64,000 bases of DNA from Planctomycetia bacterium (GTDB lineage Bacteria > Planctomycetota > UBA8108 > UBA1146), in assembly GCA_012269595.1 (NCBI GenBank), contig JAAXJX010000038.1, positions 1 through 64,000 of the forward strand, read 5' to 3'. How positions within the stretch are numbered: the stretch's first letter is position 1; every line of letters begins with the position of its first letter. The notes below the pieces were generated by a model. That model was not told the origin of the DNA, did not search any database, and saw only the letters and a program-made list of their open reading frames with translations. The position numbers and the translations under genes are program-made. This document shows positions 9,735-19,203 of the stretch, in pieces.

Positions 9735-10049
9735 GTGATCCGCCTCATCATGGTGTCCCATCCCGCAGAAAATGCATCGGGATTGGCTCATCAACTGGTC
9801 GAGCAAAATCTCGCAGCATGTGTCCACCTTCTGCCTCAGGGAACGTCTGTTTACCGATGGGAAGGCAACGTCTGTGAGGAAAAAGAAACTCTCCTGTTGA
9901 TCAAGACCGCCGCAGAACCGGATCGTGTGAAGTCCGCCGTTCTCAAAGCTCATCCCCATGATTGCCCTGAAATCATTTTCCTCGAAATCAAGGATGGCCA
10001 CCGGGAATATCTCGACTGGGTCATCCAATCGACGAAGGAGACCTCTTGA
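9735..10049 (+). CDS. cutA: CutA-like divalent-cation tolerance protein
   Basis: 104 residues, the normal CutA length. The fold-defining segments are visible: VSHPAENASGLAHQLVEQNLAACVHLLP at the N-terminus (the AAC motif is family-typical), the central SVYRWEGNV strand and ETLLLIKT, and the C-terminal CPEIIFLEI followed by YLDWV. CutA forms trimers related to PII proteins; the exact role remains debated. Starts at GTG 9735 with AAGGAA about 11 nt upstream. The stop overlaps the TTG start of moeA by two bases, so the two are translationally coupled. Confidence 0.9.
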   Translation: MIRLIMVSHPAENASGLAHQLVEQNLAACVHLLPQGTSVYRWEGNVCEEKETLLLIKTAAEPDRVKSAVLKAHPHDCPEIIFLEIKDGHREYLDWVIQSTKETS

Positions 10050-11281
10050 TCTCTCTCGAAGAAGTCCGTCACAACATCCTCGAACGGATCCCCGTTCTTC
10101 CCGCCGAGAAAGTAGAACTTTCATCGGCCAATGGGAGAACCCTTGCCAGTCCGGTTCAATCCGCAGACGCCATCCCGCCCTTCGACAATACCGCCATGGA
10201 CGGGTTTGTCGTCAAGAGTGAAGACATTGCCGCGGCCACCGAAGATCAGCCAATCACTCTGCCGGTGACCGCCATCGTCGAAGCGGGGATGCCCGGTGAT
10301 CAACCGCTCAATTCCGGAGAAGCGATGCGAATTTATACGGGTGCGGTGATTCCACCCGGTGGTACCGCCGTGGTCCCTTTTGAAATCTGCCAACAGGAAG
10401 GCCGTGAGGCCGTGACCTTCACCCGTCCGGCGGCTGAAGGAGCACACATTCGCAGGCGGGGAGAAGACGTCGAACAGGGTGGTGAAGTTCTCGCTGCAGG
10501 AACACGGCTCAGCCCTGCCGGTATCGGATTACTGGCAAGCATCGGAGCCACCCACGTTTCGGTCTACCGTACGCCCCGAGTTGCGGTTCATTCGAGTGGT
10601 AATGAATTGGTGCCGATCGAATCTCCGCTAACACCGGGAAAGATCCGTAATTCAAACCTCTATTCACTGTGTGCCCGTCTAAAAAGCTGGGGAGCGATTC
10701 CGGTTCCCCGCCCCGTCCTCAGTGACGACCTCGATTCGATCCGTGACGGTCTCCAGCAAACTCTGGCGGAAAAACCGGATGCCATCATCACCACCGGAGG
10801 AATCAGTGCCGGGGACCTGGATTACATCCGGGAAGTCGCCAGAGAGATGGGCGAAGACGTTCACATTCGCAAAGTCGCCATGAAACCGGGAAAGCCTCTG
10901 GTGGACGGAACTCTCGGAGGAATCCCCTTTTTCGGACTTCCCGGAAACCCTGCAGCATGCCTCGTTTCATTTGAGATGTTTGTGCGACCTGCCCTTGCCC
11001 ATATGGAAGGCAGAAAAGATGGAATCCCCCCCATGAGACCCGGGGTTCTCGCAGAGGGGTGTCATTTGGGGCCAGGTCAACGGATGCGTTGGCTTCGGGG
11101 AAGAGCGGTTCCGGACCCCCATGGAGGGCCAGATCAGATCAACCTGCCCACGGGGCAGGGTTCGCACCTGCTGACAGGATTTGCGACAGCGAACTGCCTG
11201 GTCCACGTTCCAGCCAGCGAGACGGAACTCGCTGCCGGATCACCTATCGAGTACTGGTCACTGACAGAAGAAGAAGCATGA
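10046..11281 (+). CDS. moeA: Molybdopterin molybdenumtransferase MoeA
   Basis: 411 residues, standard length. Conserved motifs are DNTAMDGF near residue 50, TGAVIPPGGTAVVPFE near 100, TTGGISAGDLDYI near 250 and GLPGNPAAC near 305. MoeA inserts molybdate into adenylated molybdopterin to finish the molybdenum cofactor. The TTG start at 10046 is supported by GAAGGAG at 10034-10040 and by homology beginning directly after it. The stop overlaps the ATG of the FHA gene (ATGA at 11278-11281). Other Moco genes in the window, mobA (16949) and moaC (50342), are unlinked to it. Confidence 0.95.
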   Translation: MISLEEVRHNILERIPVLPAEKVELSSANGRTLASPVQSADAIPPFDNTAMDGFVVKSEDIAAATEDQPITLPVTAIVEAGMPGDQPLNSGEAMRIYTGAVIPPGGTAVVPFEICQQEGREAVTFTRPAAEGAHIRRRGEDVEQGGEVLAAGTRLSPAGIGLLASIGATHVSVYRTPRVAVHSSGNELVPIESPLTPGKIRNSNLYSLCARLKSWGAIPVPRPVLSDDLDSIRDGLQQTLAEKPDAIITTGGISAGDLDYIREVAREMGEDVHIRKVAMKPGKPLVDGTLGGIPFFGLPGNPAACLVSFEMFVRPALAHMEGRKDGIPPMRPGVLAEGCHLGPGQRMRWLRGRAVPDPHGGPDQINLPTGQGSHLLTGFATANCLVHVPASETELAAGSPIEYWSLTEEEA

Positions 11282-14200
11282 GCAACAAACCCAAACTCAA
11301 ATTAAGCATCAAAGACCAACAGGGACGCCGTGAAATCTCCTTGGGCGGAAATGGCCCCTGGGTCATCGGTCGAGGCGAAGATGTGGAAGTGACTCTGTTG
11401 GAAAAGCGCTCCTCGAGACGCCACGCCCGCATCACCGTCGAATCGGGAACCCTGTTGATCGAGGATCTCAAAAGTACCAATGGAACCCTCCTCAACGGCA
11501 AGCCTTTGACAGAAAAAACCAGGCTTCGATCCGACTCTGTCATCGCCATTGGTGACTCCCGAATTCAATTCGCCAAACCGGCTGAAAAGGTGATGCCAAA
11601 GGAAGCAGGGACTCCGGAACGAAAACCAACGTCACAAGGAGCCGGCCCCTCACGTCCTTCTCGCAGCAGGGCACGAAGGAAAGAGTCCTCCCCAGCAGGC
11701 ACCATTTTGCTGATCGTTGGAGCTCTTCTGGCAACCGGTTGGTTGTTGAGTACTCAGTTTGGAGGCGATGCCGAGCAAGAACCGACAAAGGTTTCCAGCC
11801 TCACTCCTTCCACTGAAGAAAAGGTCTCCTCCCCTGTCTCGGGTGACTCGGAATTGTCGATTCCAACACTTCAACCACTGGATGATCTGACCCAAACCCA
11901 ACCTGTTTCAACTGCAGATCTTGAAGAGGACTATCTATCCGTACCCAAGAGGGGCAACTCCTTCGATGCAGATTCCCGATTTGATGTGGATCTGGATCAA
12001 TTCCATGATGCTGAGGATTCAGAGACTCCCGTCTCGGATGCAAAAGTCATCTCTCCTGAAACAGAATCCCGAGGGACTCTGCAACTCCTGATTCTGGACG
12101 AAGCGTGGCCGCCTTCTGAGCGGATCATCGCCTATGAATTTCACCAAAAGGACCACCACGGAGGGCCAGACTTTATCGATCGGATGGGCGACCCCATCGA
12201 AAGACGGGGAGCAGGAAATCGAAAGCAATACCGGGTGATCGCTCTCGAAGTCCGTAACGGCGAAGAGGAAGAACGCCTCGTCCAGTTGACGACACCCCTG
12301 CGCAAGGATCTTGAAATGCGTTTCAGGGTTCCCGCCGGGAGAAGCCTGCGCCGCTATATGGCGATAGAAGATCCCGGGGACGAACCGATTCTCGTCGAAA
12401 TGCTCGACGGCGAAGGTGAATTGATTCAGTCCGCAGAAAAACGACTGGGCCCAGGGCACCGCACTGAAAATCTTCGGGAAGCCCTCGCAGTTGCCCGAGA
12501 GCGGGAACGGGAAGAATGGATCCGGGAGCAATTCCAACTTCGATCTGTACAGGTAAATGTTGTCGATGAAGCGGGCAGCCCCATCAAGGGTGCCAGAGTG
12601 TTGCTTCTCAACAAGGAGAGTCTGGCCGTCGTCGAGGGCCGTACCGGTGAAGACGGATCCTGGCAATCATTGGTCGTTCCCGGTGGCTGGACCGTTGTTG
12701 CCCAAGGAGAGATCGAAGACGAAATCGACCCGGATGCAACGACAGCGGTCTTCCGATTGCCAAGAGTTTTCCTTCTACAGGGTGATATGACCGCCACCGA
12801 CGACCAGATCACTCTCGCGCCGGAAAAGGACGTGGAGATCCAGGTCGTCGACGATCAACAAAAACCGATCGCTGTCGAAAAAATCTGGATTACTCCCCAA
12901 AGCATTGCCGAGGCGTATACCACCGAGCGGGTTGCCCGTGAGGTCGGCCCCCGCGGAAGATTGGAGTCATCCAAAGAAGCTCCCCGTGGACGCTTCCGTC
13001 TGTTGCTTTCAGGTATGGCTGTAGAGATTTGTGTTCTTGGAAGGGCCTCAGACGGAGATCTTGCTCTTCTGCGTCAGCGAACCGAAGGAAATCGGTCTCT
13101 GGTCAATATCATCCTAGATCGTTCAGTGATGGGTCGTCTGGAGTATCGGGCCAACGCTGCATACGGCGGGGCTGATCAAGGAAGCGTCGAGGTGATCTCT
13201 ACCGATGGATTCAGGGAGCGCTTCTCCATGAACACCATGGAGACAGCGCGCGCCTGGGTCTTCCCGGGAACCTACCGACTGACAGTGAGTAGCCAACTCG
13301 CCGCCGGTGGAACCTGTCGGTTCCTGCCCTACCGTACAACTGTCGGTCCCGGTGAACGCCATGATCTGCAGCCGACAGGTCCGTGGACTTCCATCCTTCA
13401 TTACGAACGCAAGGATGATGTCATTCAGATGAGACTCTCCATCACGGACAGTGCCGGTCGAATTCTGGAAGGAGTTCCATCGGGTACTGGATCTCTGGCT
13501 GCAGTGGATGCCCGAGGCAATGTGCTGATCGATCGTGAGCTCGGCTCCATGAGCTGGGCAGAACCGGGAACGCTGGCACGCGTCGACCTCGACAAGGTCA
13601 AAATCCAGATCGACGTTCCCTTCGGCGATGCCCCGATCCAGGGGATCGCCAGCGCAGAAACCCCCGTCACCATCAATGCCGCCGGAAGCAGTGCCTCTGG
13701 CCCCAGTGTTTTCCGCCGGAGGATGACGGACATGATGCCCGAGGTATCCAAGAGTCTTCTCGGTTGCAGGGATCACCTGGGCTGTGCAGACGGTGTCCAG
13801 AGACTTCACATGGACTTTGACATCTTCCTGCCGCCGGGTGTCGGTGGACTTGGTGGTGGCGGAGTCATCGTGCTCGATGCCGCCCAACTGCATCAGTACA
13901 CCGGTGCAGGCGACATCCTGCCCTTCGCCTTCACCCACGAGCTGGGTCACAACATCGGATTTGGCCACGATCCGTATATGCTGTTGGCAGACTGCGGAGT
14001 GGATGAGGGAATCTATGGTGAGTTGGGATACCGCCTGCTGAATGCCCAGGCATTTCAGAACACCATCGACTGGCTCCTGAACAGGGCCAGCGACCGTCCC
14101 CAACGCTGGCAACCGAACGCTTCCGTCTTTGCAGCAATGCGGTTTATTCACGGGCTCGGTGTGCACCGGAAAATGTTCACCGAAAGACGGGCGTCTGAAG

Positions 14201-15336
14201 TCACCCTGCTTCTCCATGGATTGTCGAGTATCGAAAGAATCGCCGCTCTCTACTCCCTGGCTCTTGGAAAAAATGTGGCATGGATCTTCAGGGCCAATGG
14301 CTGGCCCGTCTTCGATGAACGTATCGATCTGGGTGGCTCTTCGGTCAAGTTTGTCAAAAAGCATCCCAAGAAGCTCAACTACAACCGCCTCGATGGCACG
14401 ATCATCAATGGCTGGTGGGTCCGGGGACCTGTGGAGGACAAGAAGGACGACAAATCTCCATGGAAGAGAATGGTATGGCCGACCCCGTTCACCGATCTTT
14501 CTGCTGAAGTTTCAGTCCCCACCAAAAACAGAAGATGGCTTCTCTTCAGAAGAATTGCGGTCAACAGGGACATGGAAGCTCGATTGGCGATCGCTGCAGA
14601 CGTCAAATTGCAGGTCAGCGTCAATGGTTCTCCCGTCGGGTTCATGGATGCCAGTGCACAGATGACACAACCGATGCACGACGAATTGATGCTCAATCAG
14701 AAAAAGCCGTTCCCCGTCACTCTCCTCAAGGGAGAAAACGTGATCGAGATCTCCGCCACCCAGTTGCTGGGCACCCGGGGCTTCCGAGTGGAGCTGATGA
14801 CCCCCGATGGAACCCCGGTTCCGATGGGTGTCCTCGATGAGGGTCCGCCAGGTGAAGAGCTTCTCGACGAAGTCGTCAGAGTGGAAACCCATCAACCACT
14901 GCTGAATGGCGATTTTGAAGCTGAGGGCTTCATGGATGGCTGGATCCGCGGTGAGGTGGATCCCGGTGGATCAATCCGCTTTGAGGCAGAGAAGGAAGAG
15001 ATTGGTACCGGTACCTGTGCTCTGCGCGCCACACTGCGGGAAGCGGGAGCAGGGGGCATCATTCAGCGAATCGTGGTCACCCCGGGAAAGCGTTATGAAG
15101 TCAGCGGAATCCTCAAATCAGAAGGATTCAAGGGAGAGGCCCTGATCGGATTCTTCACCGGCCGAATCGGCTCCTGGTCCGGCCGCTCCAAACCCCTCCG
15201 GGGCGATTCGGATTGGCGACGAGTCAAGTTTGAGTGGTCCCCCGGCCAGAGTAGAACTACCTATTTGGCCTGTTACGTCAGAGGTCTCGAGGGTACGGTC
15301 TGGTTTGACGAAATTCAGTTCAAGGAGTTGCCGTGA
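11278..15336 (+). CDS. FHA-domain transmembrane protein with large exported region containing an HExxHxxGxxH metalloprotease-like motif
   Basis: 1352 residues from ATG 11278, overlapping the moeA stop; the open frame extends upstream but inside moeA. Residues ~5-85 are an FHA domain (GPWVIGRGEDV, SSRRHARI, STNGTLLNG), a phosphothreonine-binding fold expected in the cytoplasm. A linker and one membrane helix at ~139-160 follow. The rest should be outside: a Ser/Thr/Glu-rich linker, a carboxypeptidase-regulatory-like beta domain near 424-480 (VNVVDEAGSPIKGARVLLL), further beta-rich segments, and THELGHNIGFGH with zinc ligands at 887, 891 and 897. The final ~150 residues (from ~1205, NGDFEAEGFMDGW) look like a carbohydrate-binding beta-sandwich. 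I could not assign a peptidase family; activity is inferred from the motif only. It is coupled to the following gene by a GTGA overlap. Confidence 0.85.
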   Translation: MSNKPKLKLSIKDQQGRREISLGGNGPWVIGRGEDVEVTLLEKRSSRRHARITVESGTLLIEDLKSTNGTLLNGKPLTEKTRLRSDSVIAIGDSRIQFAKPAEKVMPKEAGTPERKPTSQGAGPSRPSRSRARRKESSPAGTILLIVGALLATGWLLSTQFGGDAEQEPTKVSSLTPSTEEKVSSPVSGDSELSIPTLQPLDDLTQTQPVSTADLEEDYLSVPKRGNSFDADSRFDVDLDQFHDAEDSETPVSDAKVISPETESRGTLQLLILDEAWPPSERIIAYEFHQKDHHGGPDFIDRMGDPIERRGAGNRKQYRVIALEVRNGEEEERLVQLTTPLRKDLEMRFRVPAGRSLRRYMAIEDPGDEPILVEMLDGEGELIQSAEKRLGPGHRTENLREALAVAREREREEWIREQFQLRSVQVNVVDEAGSPIKGARVLLLNKESLAVVEGRTGEDGSWQSLVVPGGWTVVAQGEIEDEIDPDATTAVFRLPRVFLLQGDMTATDDQITLAPEKDVEIQVVDDQQKPIAVEKIWITPQSIAEAYTTERVAREVGPRGRLESSKEAPRGRFRLLLSGMAVEICVLGRASDGDLALLRQRTEGNRSLVNIILDRSVMGRLEYRANAAYGGADQGSVEVISTDGFRERFSMNTMETARAWVFPGTYRLTVSSQLAAGGTCRFLPYRTTVGPGERHDLQPTGPWTSILHYERKDDVIQMRLSITDSAGRILEGVPSGTGSLAAVDARGNVLIDRELGSMSWAEPGTLARVDLDKVKIQIDVPFGDAPIQGIASAETPVTINAAGSSASGPSVFRRRMTDMMPEVSKSLLGCRDHLGCADGVQRLHMDFDIFLPPGVGGLGGGGVIVLDAAQLHQYTGAGDILPFAFTHELGHNIGFGHDPYMLLADCGVDEGIYGELGYRLLNAQAFQNTIDWLLNRASDRPQRWQPNASVFAAMRFIHGLGVHRKMFTERRASEVTLLLHGLSSIERIAALYSLALGKNVAWIFRANGWPVFDERIDLGGSSVKFVKKHPKKLNYNRLDGTIINGWWVRGPVEDKKDDKSPWKRMVWPTPFTDLSAEVSVPTKNRRWLLFRRIAVNRDMEARLAIAADVKLQVSVNGSPVGFMDASAQMTQPMHDELMLNQKKPFPVTLLKGENVIEISATQLLGTRGFRVELMTPDGTPVPMGVLDEGPPGEELLDEVVRVETHQPLLNGDFEAEGFMDGWIRGEVDPGGSIRFEAEKEEIGTGTCALRATLREAGAGGIIQRIVVTPGKRYEVSGILKSEGFKGEALIGFFTGRIGSWSGRSKPLRGDSDWRRVKFEWSPGQSRTTYLACYVRGLEGTVWFDEIQFKELP

Positions 15337-16124
15337 ACTCTCAGCCGAACCCCTACGAAGAAAACTGGCCTGTTCTCAAGGATATCTTCGAATCCGACGG
15401 AGCAGAGGCGTTGGTGAAATTCATCACTTCGAGAACTGAACTTCTCGAAAGACGTGCTCTTTTCCTGATGTCGAGCCAAAGAATCTCCCGGGGACAAGAC
15501 CTCGCCCGAAACCTTGATGACGTCATTACCATTTCCAGGGCCGCCATCGATGAGTTCCATCACCAGTCCACCATCGATGACGAACCGGAACAGGCACGCC
15601 TCCGTCTCGAAGGAGCCAATATCCTTTCCTACAATCTGGCAGCGGACCTTGCTCCCTGCTGGGTGGACGACGACGAAAACCGTGAAAGACGACATTTCGA
15701 GGAGGGGCTTCGCTGCGCACAGGATTGCATTCGCTGGCGTGAGCAACTCGAAAAGGGAGCCGTCGCTTTGAGTATGGCCTGGTGGGCAGAGGGAGTTCAC
15801 AACGCAGGGCTGGGACGCTGGGGACTCGCCTGTGAATCATTCCAGTCCGCCCTCGATGCCGCCAAGGATGATGCCCGTGAAAACGGTGCTCCTGAGACGG
15901 TCGGCCCCGATTCCAGTTTCTCCGTCAATATCGCTTCCGGGTGGCTGGAGTTCGCCCGCTGGAGAAACGGAGACAGCACCTCCTACGATCGATTCCTGGA
16001 AGCGATGGGGGCATTCTCCAAACAGATCGATCGCGAAGATGCTGGCCGGGATGAAGCTCTGATCGGGGTCCAACAACTGCAAATCGCTGCTCAAAGACTT
16101 CCAGGCAAGGAACAACAGACTTGA
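15333..16124 (+). CDS. Conserved hypothetical alpha-helical protein (TPR-like)
   Basis: 263 residues; GTG 15333 overlaps the stop of the FHA/metalloprotease gene. No signal peptide or membrane segment. Helix pairs such as WWAEGVHNAGLGRWGLACESFQSALDAA around residues 150-175 resemble tetratricopeptide repeats, and the N-terminal part is a helical stretch with ITSRTELLERRALF. Probably a cytoplasmic scaffold acting with the membrane FHA protein, an inference from coupling only. I do not recognise the family. Confidence 0.7.
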   Translation: MNSQPNPYEENWPVLKDIFESDGAEALVKFITSRTELLERRALFLMSSQRISRGQDLARNLDDVITISRAAIDEFHHQSTIDDEPEQARLRLEGANILSYNLAADLAPCWVDDDENRERRHFEEGLRCAQDCIRWREQLEKGAVALSMAWWAEGVHNAGLGRWGLACESFQSALDAAKDDARENGAPETVGPDSSFSVNIASGWLEFARWRNGDSTSYDRFLEAMGAFSKQIDREDAGRDEALIGVQQLQIAAQRLPGKEQQT

Positions 16125-16879
16125 GCCGCCGAAAAACGGCAGAGCTCACCCTTCTCCATTCGGATGAAGATTTTGTTGCCGTCAACAAACCCGCTGGAGT
16201 GAGCAGTGTCAGTGAACGCTGGGACCCCGAAAAAAAATGCCTGATCGATCTGCTTTGGGATCTCTGGAAAAAAGAAGACCCCAATGCCCCCCGCCCCCAT
16301 GTGGTCCATCGTCTCGACAAGGACACGACCGGTGTCATCCTTTTTGCTCGGCACGGCGAAGCACAGGCAACACTGCGTCAACAATTCATGGATCGGACGA
16401 CACAGAAGACCTACCACACTCTGGTCGAAGGGCTTCCCGAACCCACCCAAGGCGACATCACTTTTCATGTCGAAGAACACCCTGGCAAACCGGGGACGAT
16501 GAGGATCTGTCGTCAGGGCAAGGAGTGTGAATCCGCATTCGATCTGCAGAGGGCATACGATCACCACTCCTGGGTGGAAGTCAGGCCGAAAACTGGCAGA
16601 ACTCATCAGGTACGACTGACGATGGCACAACTGGGTTCACCCTGTTGCTCTGACCCGGTCTATGGATCGGGGTCTCCGCTTCTGCTCTCAACCTACAAGC
16701 GATCCTACAAGCCCGGTCGTGGTGAGGAAGAGCGTCCATTGCTTTCAAGGCTGGGGCTGCACGCTTCAAAGATCATCTTCCGTCATCCCCGCAACGGCGA
16801 GACCACGGAGATTGAAGCCCCCCTTCCCAAGGATCTGCGGGCGAGCCTTCGCCAACTGGACCGCTGGTCCAGACAATAG
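16121..16879 (+). CDS. RluA-family pseudouridine synthase
   Basis: 252 residues, on the short side for RluA/RluD and without an S4 domain. The catalytic motif HRLDKDTTGVILFAR carries the conserved Asp near residue 68, and GRTHQVRLTM followed by a GDPVYG-like element (CSDPVYG) marks the RluA family. It isomerises uridines to pseudouridine in rRNA or tRNA; the target cannot be read from the sequence. The TTG start at 16121 overlaps the previous stop; AAGGAA lies about 11 nt upstream. Confidence 0.92.
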   Translation: MSRRKTAELTLLHSDEDFVAVNKPAGVSSVSERWDPEKKCLIDLLWDLWKKEDPNAPRPHVVHRLDKDTTGVILFARHGEAQATLRQQFMDRTTQKTYHTLVEGLPEPTQGDITFHVEEHPGKPGTMRICRQGKECESAFDLQRAYDHHSWVEVRPKTGRTHQVRLTMAQLGSPCCSDPVYGSGSPLLLSTYKRSYKPGRGEEERPLLSRLGLHASKIIFRHPRNGETTEIEAPLPKDLRASLRQLDRWSRQ

Positions 16880-16948
16880 TCGCTTTTCCCGGGTGAATCT
16901 TGATCACGCGGTGTAGCCCTATACCCTGTTGCAGATCAGGGGGATATT

Positions 16949-17575
16949 TTGAACCAGCCGCCGAACACGAATGGCATCGATCGTATTCAGGAAGTCTCGG
17001 ATTGCGTCGTCCTCGCAGGAGGAGCGGGAAAGCGCATGGGAGGGCCGAAAGCACTCCTCGAATATGAAGGCATGCTGCTGATCGAGAGAATCCACCAAAC
17101 CGTATCGCCACTCTTTGACAGGGTTTGCGTCTCCGTCAAATCAGCGGATGTCCCTGAAGCGATCTCCGAATTACCCTGGCACGCGGTGATTCAGGACCCA
17201 GCGGAGGCGACCTCTCTTCATCAAGTCCTCGAAAATCTGATCTCGACGGTTCAGGCTCCCGTCTTTGTCGTTGCAGTTGATCTACCGGAACTGTCCCCCA
17301 CTCTGATCCGCAAGCTCTGTGCAGTGTACACTCCCGGGACTTCCGTCATCGCCGTGGCTGACGATCGCCCTCAACCCCTCGCCGCAGTCTGGGATCCGAC
17401 CGCTCTCGATTTCGCCACACCACAGGACGGTGACCTCGCCCTGCTTGCATGGGTGAGGAGAGCTCCTTTCTTGCAGTTATCCTGGCCCAAGGATTTCCCT
17501 GAAGTCGACTCGTCAGCTCCCTTCAAAAACCTGAATGAGCCCGGTGACCTCGATCACGGAGGCAATGCAAATTGA
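16949..17575 (+). CDS. mobA: MobA-like molybdenum cofactor nucleotidyltransferase
   Basis: 208 residues. The N-terminal nucleotide-binding signature LAGGAGKRMGGPKALL (residues ~23-38) is that of MobA/MocA-like NTP transferases, and VFVVAVDLPELSP carries the metal-binding Asp region. MobA attaches GMP to molybdopterin; a MocA-type cytidylyl or other nucleotidyltransferase is possible, and the presence of moeA and moaC in the window favours a Moco role. The TTG start at 16949 follows AGGGGGA by about 5 nt. The stop overlaps the TTG start of the ChaN-like gene. Confidence 0.8.
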   Translation: MNQPPNTNGIDRIQEVSDCVVLAGGAGKRMGGPKALLEYEGMLLIERIHQTVSPLFDRVCVSVKSADVPEAISELPWHAVIQDPAEATSLHQVLENLISTVQAPVFVVAVDLPELSPTLIRKLCAVYTPGTSVIAVADDRPQPLAAVWDPTALDFATPQDGDLALLAWVRRAPFLQLSWPKDFPEVDSSAPFKNLNEPGDLDHGGNAN

Positions 17576-19203
17576 ACCAGTCCCATGAATCTCCCCGATC
17601 ACGACTGCTGAGAATCCAGCGTGAACTTGCAGAAAGTACAAAAGAGGAGATCGGCTGGAACAGTGGAGACCTGGACAAAATCGAAGAGGTCTATCAAAGG
17701 TGTACTGCACAGGAGTTTACACCTGCAAAGTTCTCCGATCTGGTTCAATCCGCTTCTGATTCGAGAATCGTCTACGTGGGTGACTACCACACTTTGAGAG
17801 AGTCCCAGAAAACTCCCCTTCGACTTGCCAGTCATCTTCTCACTGAAAATCGAAAACTGATTTTTTGTACGGAAGCATTTCACATCGACGATCAACCTCA
17901 CCTCGAAGAATGGTTCACAAAAAAAGTCGACGACAATGAACTGCTGAAAAAAACGGACTGGAATTCAAAATGGGGCTTCCCCTGGCGTAATTTCGGCATG
18001 CAAATGCAGTACTTCAGGGATCGTGATATCCCCATCGTCGCACTCAACTCCCATGAAAAGATCGTCGGAAAGTCTTTCGCAGCCAGAGACCGTATTGCGG
18101 CCATGCGCATCGTCGAGGTTTTAAGGGAGCACCCGGAAGCGACTCTAATTGTCTCATTCGGTGATTTGCATATGGCTCCCGAACATCTTCCCCGCGAGGT
18201 GGAACTCGTTCTCAAATCGTTGGGAAGGGAGCCTGCCACTTCGACCATCCTCTACCAGAATGTCGATCAGATTTATTGGCAACTGGCTGAGTCGGGTCTG
18301 GAGCAGACAGTTTCAACAGTTCGCCTTGATGATGGCAACTTCTGTTTTTTGGGGACGACTCCTCTGGTCAAAATCCAGTCTGCTTTGAACTGGTACTCCA
18401 ACGAGTCAGAGCTGGAAGAGTCCATCGGACTCGAATCACCACCGACCATATCCTCCTCTGTCATGAATGATCAAATCTGGCTGATCATTGAGACCATCTG
18501 CGAGTTTCTCGAAGTGTCGCCCGATCAGTTTCAGGACTTCAGCGTCTACACCAGCAGGAACCTGGATCTGCTCGACCATCTTTCCGGCGAGCGGAAACTG
18601 ACACCCGAAGAGATCGAAGTCGTCCAACAACAATATGAGCGGGAAGAATCCTGTTACCTTCCCAGGCAACGAATTATCTTTTTGGGAAATCTTTCGATGA
18701 GGCACGCTGCAGAAGAAGCCTCCCACCACATCAACTTCGTCATGTGTGGAGACTCACTCAAGGATTCCAGTCCCAATGACCTCTTTTACGAAATCACCAT
18801 TCGTGAATGCCTCGGTTTTCTGGGGACCAAGGTCATGGATCACAACAGGAAACCGCTGGGATCTTCAGAGATCCGGCGAGTACTTGAAGACCTCGACTCC
18901 GGCCTGACACATCCCTTTCATGCAGAAACCCGCGAGTCGCTCCTGGCAACCCAGCGCTTCCTCGATCAGGGCAACAGCTCTGAATCCACAGCTTTTCTGC
19001 CAAAGGGTGCCAGTGAGGAAGTGGTCTCAGGAACAGGGCACCTGATCGGATACCTTCTGGGGAATTGGATCTATGAAGCACTCATGTCTGGAAAACTATC
19101 GAGGGGGGAAGTCCGTGAATTATTTTCGGAATCCCTGGCCGCCAGCGGATCTGGAGAAAGACTCTTTGACCACTGGCTCTCGAAAGTCGCGGATCAGGCC
19201 TGA
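17572..19203 (+). CDS. ChaN/TIKI-superfamily protein with an extra C-terminal domain
   Basis: 543 residues, about twice the size of ChaN. Residues ~50-260 show the ChaN/EreA-like pattern: VYVGDYHTLRESQ, FCTEAFHIDDQ, and IVSFGDLHMAPEHLP with His-containing GDxH motifs. Related proteins include haem-binding ChaN and TIKI-type metalloproteases. There is no signal peptide, so the protein seems cytoplasmic. Residues ~300-540 form a second helical domain (EEASHHINFVMCG, GHLIGYLLGNWIYEAL) that I do not recognise. TTG start at 17572 is coupled to mobA. Its 3' end overlaps the convergent metG by 10 bp. Function unknown; a hydrolase or iron/haem-related role is a guess from the superfamily. Confidence 0.75.
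   Translation: MNQSHESPRSRLLRIQRELAESTKEEIGWNSGDLDKIEEVYQRCTAQEFTPAKFSDLVQSASDSRIVYVGDYHTLRESQKTPLRLASHLLTENRKLIFCTEAFHIDDQPHLEEWFTKKVDDNELLKKTDWNSKWGFPWRNFGMQMQYFRDRDIPIVALNSHEKIVGKSFAARDRIAAMRIVEVLREHPEATLIVSFGDLHMAPEHLPREVELVLKSLGREPATSTILYQNVDQIYWQLAESGLEQTVSTVRLDDGNFCFLGTTPLVKIQSALNWYSNESELEESIGLESPPTISSSVMNDQIWLIIETICEFLEVSPDQFQDFSVYTSRNLDLLDHLSGERKLTPEEIEVVQQQYEREESCYLPRQRIIFLGNLSMRHAAEEASHHINFVMCGDSLKDSSPNDLFYEITIRECLGFLGTKVMDHNRKPLGSSEIRRVLEDLDSGLTHPFHAETRESLLATQRFLDQGNSSESTAFLPKGASEEVVSGTGHLIGYLLGNWIYEALMSGKLSRGEVRELFSESLAASGSGERLFDHWLSKVADQA

Noticed and set aside
11059-11277. Upstream extension of the FHA-protein frame
   Set aside because: It lies inside moeA in another frame; the ATG at 11278 with an ATGA overlap and the FHA homology fix the start.
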